From assembly GCA_013153515.1 (NCBI GenBank), contig JAADEI010000130.1, positions 1 to 38,877 of the forward strand: 38,877 nt of DNA, given 5' to 3'. Positions 1 through 6,748 of the stretch are shown here, piece by piece. The DNA is from Chlorobiota bacterium. GTDB taxonomy: Bacteria > Bacteroidota > Bacteroidia > JAADEI01. Position numbers and translations under genes: made by a program. Every line of letters begins with the position of its first letter. The stretch's first letter is position 1. Under the pieces are notes generated by a model. That model did not search any database. It saw only the letters and a program-made list of their open reading frames with translations, and was not told the DNA's origin.

Positions 1-1958
1 ACAATAGGTGCATCAAGATATTCAAAGAGATTTTCGCTAATGAATGCGGACCATTCAGCACCCACTCCATAGGAAAGAGTGTCTTCATAGAGAATCAGCA
101 CCTTGCCTGTTTTCTTCACACTTTGTGCTATGGCTTCTTTATCATAGGGCAACAGGCTTCTCAGGTCTATGATTTCTGCGTCTATATTCAATTTGTCAAC
201 TGTTTCAAGGGCTTTGTGGACGCCCCAGCCATAGGTTATAATAGTCAGGTCATCCCCTTCCCTCACAATTCTGGCTTTCCCTATCGGAACAGTATAATAT
301 CCCTCTGGAACCTCCCCTTTCAGGCTCCTATACAGGAATTTGTGCTCATAAAACATAACTGGATTAGGGTCTTCAAAGGAAGCCAGCAGCAATCCTTTGG
401 CGTCATAGGGCGTTGAAGGATAGACTATTTTAAGCCCGGGAATATGAGCTAACCATCCTTCCGTGGATTGAGAATGAAATGGTCCGGCACCGACCCCTGC
501 TCCAGTAGGCATTCTGATTACCACATCGGCATTTTGTCCCCATCGCCAGTATATCTTAGCCAGATTATTTGCTATTTGGGTAAACGCATAAGTAACAAAG
601 TCGGAAAATTGCATTTCAACCATTGCTTTGCACCCTGCGATGGACAGTCCAAGGGCAGCCCCTACTATCCCCGATTCGCAAAGTGGCGTGTTGCGAACTC
701 GCTCCTTGCCGAATTCCTTGATAAACCCTTCGGTAATCTTGAAAACCCCTCCATATTCCCCGATGTCCTGACCCATTAAAATCAAGTTGTTGTGCCTTTT
801 CATTGCGATATATAGTCCTTCTTTGATAGCGTCAACATACCTTATCTCTCGTTTTTGAGCGTGTGGATCCGGTGGAATCCCCTTTGTTACCGATTCAGGT
901 GCGGGTGCATAAACTTCAAATAGTTTTTGTGTTTTGGCTTCGGGCGTTGAATCCTTCAATGCTTTGTTTAATGCGGCTTCTATCTCTTCTTTTAATTGTT
1001 TCTTTATGTCCTGAGCCTGTGTTTCAGATAGATAGCCTTTTTCCAGCAGCCACTTTTCATAAGTTATCACAGGGTCCCGTCTCTGCCAGTATTCAATCAG
1101 TTCCTTAGGGACATATTTAGTTCCGGAAGCCTCCTCGTGACCCCTCACCCGAAAGGTTACCCCTTCAATAACAACTGGTCCCTTGTTGGTTTCCCTAAGT
1201 TTCTTAGCCCATTCCTTGACTGTTGAATAGACCGCTAATACGTTATTGCCGTCAATAGTTATTCCCGGGACGTGGTATGCCTTGGCTCGCTCTGCAAAGT
1301 AATAGCCTTTATATTGCAGGTTTGAAGGCGTGGAAATAGCCCACCCATTGTTTTCTATAAAAATAATTACTGGCAATTCCCAAGATGCGGCTATGTTCAA
1401 AGCCTCATGGAAATCCCCTTCACTGGTTGCCCCTTCGCCTGTGAATGCAAGGGTTGCCTTCCCTGCTTTCCGTAATTGATTGGCAAGGGCTATTCCGTCG
1501 GCAACGGGTAGGTTGGCGGCAACATGGCTAATCATACCAACTATGTGGAATTGCTTAAGTCCAAAGTGGAAGGACCGTTCCCTGCCCCTCGTAAATCCAG
1601 TGTCTTTCCCCATTAATTGAGCGAATATTAAGTAGATAGGGACTCCTCGGGTAGTAAACACACCTATATTTCTATGCATAGTTAAGAGCCACTCATCTGG
1701 TAGCATTGCCCTTGTGGCACCCACTGAGATGGCTTCCTGCCCCCAAGCGGAAAACCACTTACTTATTTGACCTTTCCGTAGTGCCAAAAGCATTCTTTCC
1801 TCAATGAGTCTGGGCACCAGCAAATCACGATACAGTTGAATTTTCATCTTATCGTCAACCAAGTCGGCATATACGTCAAACTCTATTGGCTTTCTGGCTA
1901 TTGGCGGAATTCTGTCCTTTATGGATTCAGGAATTGTAAATTCGGCAAGTTCAGACAT
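1..1958 (-). CDS. 2-oxo acid dehydrogenase E1, fused alpha and beta subunits (partial, C-terminus beyond window)
   Basis: This thiamine-diphosphate E1 component oxidatively decarboxylates pyruvate or branched-chain 2-oxo acids and passes the acyl group to the E2 lipoyl domain. I translated it by hand because the ORF track omits open-ended frames. It starts at ATG 1958 (MSELAEFTIPES) and gives 652 codons before the left edge. The alpha half (about residues 1-340) contains the ThDP/Mg motif GEGATSEGDFHEALN near residue 173 and ENNGWAIST after it. The beta half (from about residue 365) has RYVDAIKEGL, LMGQDIGEYGG and FHSQSTEGWLAHIPGL. Single-chain alpha-beta E1 proteins are common in Bacteroidota. 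By comparison with E1-beta only a few dozen C-terminal residues are missing. Whether the substrate is pyruvate or a branched-chain keto acid cannot be told from this sequence. Confidence 0.93.
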   Translation of the reverse strand, partial: MSELAEFTIPESIKDRIPPIARKPIEFDVYADLVDDKMKIQLYRDLLVPRLIEERMLLALRKGQISKWFSAWGQEAISVGATRAMLPDEWLLTMHRNIGVFTTRGVPIYLIFAQLMGKDTGFTRGRERSFHFGLKQFHIVGMISHVAANLPVADGIALANQLRKAGKATLAFTGEGATSEGDFHEALNIAASWELPVIIFIENNGWAISTPSNLQYKGYYFAERAKAYHVPGITIDGNNVLAVYSTVKEWAKKLRETNKGPVVIEGVTFRVRGHEEASGTKYVPKELIEYWQRRDPVITYEKWLLEKGYLSETQAQDIKKQLKEEIEAALNKALKDSTPEAKTQKLFEVYAPAPESVTKGIPPDPHAQKREIRYVDAIKEGLYIAMKRHNNLILMGQDIGEYGGVFKITEGFIKEFGKERVRNTPLCESGIVGAALGLSIAGCKAMVEMQFSDFVTYAFTQIANNLAKIYWRWGQNADVVIRMPTGAGVGAGPFHSQSTEGWLAHIPGLKIVYPSTPYDAKGLLLASFEDPNPVMFYEHKFLYRSLKGEVPEGYYTVPIGKARIVREGDDLTIITYGWGVHKALETVDKLNIDAEIIDLRSLLPYDKEAIAQSVKKTGKVLILYEDTLSYGVGAEWSAFISENLFEYLDAPI

Positions 1959-1986
1959 ACTTATTTTGTTTGCTTTACAGTTATAA

Positions 1987-2017
1987 CAAAATTAGACGAA
2001 ACTTATTTCCCTTTCAA
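1987..2017 (-). promoter_or_regulatory. Bacteroidota-type promoter for the E1 gene
   Basis: On the minus strand a -7 box TAATTTTG (1994-1987) matches TAnnTTTG exactly. A TTG at 2017-2015 lies about 26 bases upstream centre to centre, the expected place of the -33 element. The promoter straddles the 3' end of the mlaF-like gene and precedes the E1 ATG by 28 bases. E1 can therefore be transcribed apart from the purD-mlaEF genes. Confidence 0.6.
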
Positions 2018-2752
2018 CTGACGGATAATTACCGATGACTCCAAGAACTCTTGTAATTCCTTGACATCTGCATGTAAAATGGTTGAACTATCTCCTTCCC
2101 ACCATTTGTGTCCTTTGTAAATGAACACTATTTTTTCGCCAATTGCCATTATTGAGTTGAGGTCGTGCGTGTTAATAACCGTTGTGGTGCCGAACTCCTT
2201 GGTTAATTCATAAATGAGGTCGTCTATGGCGGCGGCGGTCCGTGGGTCAAGCCCTGAATTAGGTTCATCGCAAAAGAGATATTTAGGGTTGTGGACGATA
2301 GCCCGGGCTAACCCAACCCTTTTCCTCATCCCTCCACTTAGTTCGGAAGGATACATGTGTTGGATTCCGGGCAGATGAACCCTTTCAAGGACATAAGCCA
2401 CTCGCTCCTCCTTCTCTTTCTCGCTCATATTGGTTAACATGTCAAGTGGGAAGCGGACATTTTCTCCCACTGTCATATAGTCAAACAGGGCGGTTCCCTG
2501 AAAAAGCATCCCTATCTCCCTGCGAATGAGTTTCCTCTCCTTAGCGGAAATGCTAAGGAATGGTCTCCCATCATAATAAACTTCGCCCTTAGTGGGCTTT
2601 ATTAGCCCAACCATACTTTTCATTAATACAGTTTTCCCGTGTCCACTGGAACCTATGACCAGATTTGTTTTTCCAGACTCAAAGACTACGTTAATATCAA
2701 ACAGAACCTGTTTGTCTCCAAACCAATGACTTAAGTTCTTCACTTCTATCAT
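2003..2752 (-). CDS. ABC transporter ATP-binding protein, MlaF-like
   Basis: This is the nucleotide-binding subunit of an ABC transporter of the Mla/MCE class, which moves phospholipid or other lipid between the membranes. The 249-residue protein has a Walker A GSSGHGKT, a Q-loop region (GMLFQGTALFD), signature ELSGGMRKRVGLARAI, Walker B YLFCDEPNSGLDP and an H-loop HDLNS. The GTALFDYMTVGENVRFPL stretch after the Q-loop is typical of MlaF. Its ATG overlaps the permease stop by four bases (ATGA), so the two are very likely translationally coupled. No MCE-domain (MlaD) gene follows; the next gene downstream is the E1 dehydrogenase. Confidence 0.9.
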   Translation of the reverse strand: MIEVKNLSHWFGDKQVLFDINVVFESGKTNLVIGSSGHGKTVLMKSMVGLIKPTKGEVYYDGRPFLSISAKERKLIRREIGMLFQGTALFDYMTVGENVRFPLDMLTNMSEKEKEERVAYVLERVHLPGIQHMYPSELSGGMRKRVGLARAIVHNPKYLFCDEPNSGLDPRTAAAIDDLIYELTKEFGTTTVINTHDLNSIMAIGEKIVFIYKGHKWWEGDSSTILHADVKELQEFLESSVIIRQLKGK

Positions 2753-3495
2753 GTCAGCAAAACTTCAGCGATAACGTAGTCAAACACAAGTATAATAAGG
2801 CTTGAAGCGACGACGGCGGTAGTGCTTGCCCTACCCACGTCAAGGGCTCCCCCCTCAGTATAAAACCCCACGTAAGACGACACACTGCCTATGATGAAAG
2901 AGAACACGTAAGCCTTTGTCAAGCAAATGATGACGTTCATTGGTCTGAATGTTTCCTGAGCCCCTTGAATGAAGTCGTGTATTGGGACTATGTCCGTGAA
3001 ATGTCCGATAAGCATGCCTCCAACTATTCCTATTATCGCAGCCAGAATAATAAGTATGGGAATAACGATTATTGCAGCCACTATCCTCGGCATCACTAAA
3101 AAGGCTTCCACATGAATCCCCATTACTTCAAGGGCATCTATCTGTTCTGTAACCCGCATAGTCGCCAGTTCACTGGCAAGCCGGGACCCTATTCTACCAG
3201 CCAGCACAACACTTGTTATGGTGGGTGCCAGTTCCAGAAGGGTTGAGTCAGCAACTATGGACCCGATGACTGAAACAGGGATTAGCGAACTGACCAATTG
3301 ATAAGCAGATTGGACAGTAGTAACTGCCCCCACAAAAATCGCAATAACAACAACTAACAATAGCGAGCCAATGCCCATCCATTCCAAGTTTCGCACAAAC
3401 TCACGCCAATAAACAGAGAATTTTTCAGGGCGTGCGATAGCCTTCTTTAGCATGATGAAGAACCGTCCAATATGAAAGAAAATTCCTTCTACCAC
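2749..3495 (-). CDS. ABC transporter permease, MlaE family
   Basis: This 248-residue integral membrane protein is the permease partner of the adjacent ATPase. MlaE-family hallmarks include SVIGSIVADSTLLELAPTI followed by VLAGRIGSRLASELATMRV and EQIDALEVMGI, the cytoplasmic coupling-helix region, plus several hydrophobic helices. The start is a GTG whose last-read base is shared with the purD TAG stop (one-base overlap), and the end overlaps mlaF as ATGA. The permease and ATPase would form the inner-membrane core of a lipid transporter. The substrate-binding MCE protein is not in this window. Confidence 0.9.
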   Translation of the reverse strand: MVEGIFFHIGRFFIMLKKAIARPEKFSVYWREFVRNLEWMGIGSLLLVVVIAIFVGAVTTVQSAYQLVSSLIPVSVIGSIVADSTLLELAPTITSVVLAGRIGSRLASELATMRVTEQIDALEVMGIHVEAFLVMPRIVAAIIVIPILIILAAIIGIVGGMLIGHFTDIVPIHDFIQGAQETFRPMNVIICLTKAYVFSFIIGSVSSYVGFYTEGGALDVGRASTTAVVASSLIILVFDYVIAEVLLT

Positions 3496-4775
3496 TATGC
3501 ATTCACTTTTTCCATAAGGTCAACTCCAATGTCTGTCCTGTAGAACTTGTTTTCAAAATTAATTTTCTCCACTGCTTCGTATGCCCTGTCCCTCGCTATT
3601 GACAGTCGTGGACCAAGGGCGGTAACTGCCAGAACCCTGCCTCCATTAGTAACAACTTCTCCTTTCTCATTGAGTTTAGTTCCTGCGTGGAAAACAAAAA
3701 TGTCTTTTTCCCGCCCCACATCTTCAAGACCCGTAATCACAAAGCCTTTTTCATACTTTTCGGGATACCCTTCCGATGCCAGTATCACTGTAACAGCATA
3801 ATCTGGTTTTTCTCGCATAGGAAAGGTGCCGTCACGCCACATTCCCAACCAGTCAACTTCCAACCTTGGCATTATTGCCTGAGTCTCCGGGTCTCCAAGC
3901 CTGACATTGTATTCCAGAACATAAGGGTCATCATTAACGAACATTAAGCCTATATACAAAAACCCAGTGTAGTGAATGTTTTTCTGCAATAACCCATCTA
4001 TTGTGGGCTCAATAATTCGGGATTTCACTTTTGCGATGTGATAGCCTGTTAGCCAGCCGGGACTCACTGACCCCATCCCGCCAGTGTTGGGACCTTTGTC
4101 TCCATCATAAGCCTTCTTGTAGTCCTTAGCAGTGGGCAGCAAAACATAACTATCTCCATCTACCCACAAGAAAACAGAAGCCTCCATTCCCGGAAGGAAT
4201 CTTTCAATAACTATTGATGCGGAAGCCTCTCCAAACCGACGATTTAGGACCATATCGGTGGCGATATCAAACAGTTCATTCTTATTGTCAACTATAATAA
4301 CTCCTTTTCCTGCCGCTAAGCCGTCTGCTTTCAAGACATAGGGTGGGTCCCACTCGTGGGCAACCCGTTCCACAACTTCATTCAAATTGCCTTCATCAGC
4401 CACATAGAACTCTGCCGTCGGAATTCCCATTTCTTTCATAAATCGTTTTGCCCATACCTTGCTACCCTCTAACTGGCTTCCTTCCTTGTCCGGACCAACA
4501 AACCAGATTTTATCTCCAAATCTTTCTTTTATAAAATTCCTCAGTCCAGCGACTAATGGTGCCTCGGGACCAACAACAATGCCCTCAATGCCAAGTTCCT
4601 CCACTGCCTTGGCAATCCCTTCAAAATCAAGTGGGTCAATGCTCAAATTGGTCCCAATTGAAGCGGTTCCCGCATTCCCCGGTGCTACATACAGTTCAAC
4701 CTCAGGATGGTTATGCTTTATCGACCAAGCCAAGGCATGCTCCCTTCCTCCACTTCCAATGACCAGTATTCTCAT
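3495..4775 (-). CDS. purD: Phosphoribosylamine--glycine ligase
   Basis: GAR synthetase performs the second step of purine synthesis, joining glycine to phosphoribosylamine with ATP in the cytoplasm. The 426-residue length is usual for PurD. Motifs seen are the N-terminal RILVIGSGGREHALAWSI, GPEAPLVAGL, the ATP-grasp segment YVLKADGLAAGKGVIIV, PNTGGMGSVSPG and EYNVRLGDPETQAIMPRL. It is first in a purD-mlaE-mlaF set, touching the permease gene. The functional link is not obvious and is probably only shared transcription. A -7 box lies just upstream, leaving almost no leader. Confidence 0.97.
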   Translation of the reverse strand: MRILVIGSGGREHALAWSIKHNHPEVELYVAPGNAGTASIGTNLSIDPLDFEGIAKAVEELGIEGIVVGPEAPLVAGLRNFIKERFGDKIWFVGPDKEGSQLEGSKVWAKRFMKEMGIPTAEFYVADEGNLNEVVERVAHEWDPPYVLKADGLAAGKGVIIVDNKNELFDIATDMVLNRRFGEASASIVIERFLPGMEASVFLWVDGDSYVLLPTAKDYKKAYDGDKGPNTGGMGSVSPGWLTGYHIAKVKSRIIEPTIDGLLQKNIHYTGFLYIGLMFVNDDPYVLEYNVRLGDPETQAIMPRLEVDWLGMWRDGTFPMREKPDYAVTVILASEGYPEKYEKGFVITGLEDVGREKDIFVFHAGTKLNEKGEVVTNGGRVLAVTALGPRLSIARDRAYEAVEKINFENKFYRTDIGVDLMEKVNA

Positions 4776-4783
4776 AGCACTTA

Positions 4784-4791
4784 CAAAGATA
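4784..4791 (-). promoter_or_regulatory. -7 box (TATCTTTG) upstream of purD
   Basis: The minus strand reads TATCTTTG, an exact TAnnTTTG match, ending only 8 bases before the purD ATG. The start of transcription should then lie within about five bases of the ATG. No TTG is found at the -33 position, so the call rests on the -7 box alone. Confidence 0.45.
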
Positions 4792-4901
4792 TGGCATAGA
4801 TATAATGTTTAAATGTAGCACACATTACAACTTCAATTTCCTAATATGCAACCTTTACGAATCAAAATGCATCTAATACAGGAAATCAAAATTTAATTAA
4901 C

Positions 4902-6653
4902 ATGAATAATAATAACATAATCATAGCGGTTTGTTTTTCTATCATTTCCCTATTTATTCCTCAATGGGCGAATGGACAATGTAGTGCGGATGCGGTCATT
5001 CAAGGTCCGGACTCCTGCAATCAAACTGTGTTTTTAGACCTAAATGGTCTTTCACCTGGATTTAGCTTTACAGTTAATTGGGGGGATGGTGTGATAGATA
5101 CAATGCCTTCATCGGGCTTATATTCTCATACATACCAATCCGGGGGGCTTTATTTTCCTTTCGTTGTAGTACATCCTTGTGGCGATACGATATACCCGAT
5201 GTCAATTAACTGCGTAATCCTTCCAGACTCCATCACTATGGTATGTGATACATCAACCAATGTATATATTCCTGATAGTTGCGGATCTATTTTGGGATTT
5301 GCTTATATAGACGTGAATGGTAATTGTTCCTTTGACAGTCTGGACATTCCCTTGCATGGATTACAAGCCTTAGCTTTGAGCAATAGCAACTACATAACAC
5401 ATGCTTTCGTTTCGCAAAGTGGATTTTTTGAATTATTTGTTTCTGCCACGGACACTTATACTGTTTTCATTGATTCTAACGCTATCGCAAACATGGGGCT
5501 TGTTCCGTCATGCGGTTATCCAAATGGTGTTCAAGCAACAACAAGGGACACTTTAGTATTCCCTTTCACTTGTAATAACTCTTATGACCTGACTATTAAT
5601 ATATTTACATCCCTATTCGCTCAAGTTGCTCCCCGTTGTTTGTATTTCACAGTAGGAAATAATGCTTGTTCTCCAATAACAGCAGATATAACTTTATCTT
5701 TGCCTCCTGAGCTTAATTTTACTGGAACCATATATACTCATTACAATAACACATCAATTCCCTTCACTGTCTCCGGTAATAACATTGTATTTAATAATGT
5801 TAATATGGACCCGTTCAGTAGCTTACATGGTTGCATAATGGTTCAGGCAGACTCATTATCTACATCTCTTGGGGACACACTATGTGTAACAGGAACTGTT
5901 GAACCTACTGCAGGTGATGCCGACACAACTAATAACACAGATGTAACATGTGGTGTTGTGGTAACTTCTTATGACCCGAACGACAAGCAAGTTGCAATAG
6001 AAGGTGTTAATGCCAATGGATTTGTAGAACCCAATAAAACCATGGAATATCTAATCCGATTCCAAAACATGGGAAGTTATTATGCTAAAAGAGTAATAAT
6101 AATTGATACCTTGTCCCCTCATCTCAACTGGCAATCCTTAAACTTGGTGAGTTCCTCCCATCCAGTCAGGATAATACAAGATAATTCTATTGTACACTTT
6201 ATCTTTGATAACATCTGGCTTGCGCCCAAAGACTCCGACGAAGCAGCCAGTCAAGGGTTTATATTCTTTACTATTGACCAAAAGCCGGATTTGACACCAG
6301 GAACAGAAATTACCAATTTTGCCGACATATATTTTGATTACAATCCCCCTGTCAGGACCAACGAAGTTATCAGCATAATTAGAGAGCCAAAGGGACCATT
6401 AGGGCTTGAAACATCTGAGCAATTGACGGTTAAGGTGTTCCCCAATCCAGCCTCTAAAAATATCCACGTTTTGCTTTCTAACTCAACAATGGCGGATGTT
6501 TCTCTTTATAACCTGAGCGGGCAAGTGGTGTTCAATACAAAAGGCTCTGGCAACGTAACTATTGGGGTCTCTAACCTACCCGCAGGAATATACCTATTGA
6601 TGATAACCACTAAGGATGGGCATCAAGAAACATACAAAGTAAAGATTAATTAA
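4902..6653 (+). CDS. Secreted protein with PKD-like, SdrD-B-like and DUF11-like domains and a T9SS sorting domain
   Basis: This 583-residue protein has an N-terminal signal peptide (hydrophobic residues about 7-20, cleavage near ANGQC). A PKD-like segment follows (NWGDG about residue 58, YSHTY about 72). Next is an SdrD-B-like start GFAYIDVNGNCSFDSLD near residue 130, which resembles Ca-binding Gram-positive stalk repeats. A C-terminal conserved region opens with SYDPNDKQV and contains IRFQNMGSYYA and FDYNPPVRTNEVI. The last roughly 80 residues are a type A T9SS sorting domain: VFPNPAS, SLYNLSGQVV, LPAGIYLLMITT. The protein is probably released or surface-anchored after T9SS export. Function is unknown, perhaps adhesion. 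The gene stands alone, with an A/T-rich leader and no Shine-Dalgarno sequence, and ends in a terminator. Confidence 0.85.
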   Translation: MNNNNIIIAVCFSIISLFIPQWANGQCSADAVIQGPDSCNQTVFLDLNGLSPGFSFTVNWGDGVIDTMPSSGLYSHTYQSGGLYFPFVVVHPCGDTIYPMSINCVILPDSITMVCDTSTNVYIPDSCGSILGFAYIDVNGNCSFDSLDIPLHGLQALALSNSNYITHAFVSQSGFFELFVSATDTYTVFIDSNAIANMGLVPSCGYPNGVQATTRDTLVFPFTCNNSYDLTINIFTSLFAQVAPRCLYFTVGNNACSPITADITLSLPPELNFTGTIYTHYNNTSIPFTVSGNNIVFNNVNMDPFSSLHGCIMVQADSLSTSLGDTLCVTGTVEPTAGDADTTNNTDVTCGVVVTSYDPNDKQVAIEGVNANGFVEPNKTMEYLIRFQNMGSYYAKRVIIIDTLSPHLNWQSLNLVSSSHPVRIIQDNSIVHFIFDNIWLAPKDSDEAASQGFIFFTIDQKPDLTPGTEITNFADIYFDYNPPVRTNEVISIIREPKGPLGLETSEQLTVKVFPNPASKNIHVLLSNSTMADVSLYNLSGQVVFNTKGSGNVTIGVSNLPAGIYLLMITTKDGHQETYKVKIN

Positions 6654-6684
6654 CAGATTCAAGTTAATGTGAACTATTGGAAAC

Positions 6685-6719
6685 GGGGGCTTGGCTTGGG
6701 CCGGTCCCCCTTCTTTTTT
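6685..6719 (+). terminator. Rho-independent terminator after the T9SS cargo gene
   Basis: The hairpin has an outer GGGGG/CCCCC stem, one mismatch, an inner TTGGC/GCCGG stem with two wobble pairs and a four-base loop, followed by TTCTTTTTTC. It lies between the convergent cargo gene and polA and is oriented for the plus strand. Confidence 0.7.
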
Positions 6720-6748
6720 CTCATTTCTAATTAGAGCATAGAGTAACC

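Noticed and set aside
123-1108. Three plus-strand ORFs (97, 103, 81 residues) at the left end
   Set aside because: They are all antisense to the E1 alpha-beta gene, which is continuous across the region.
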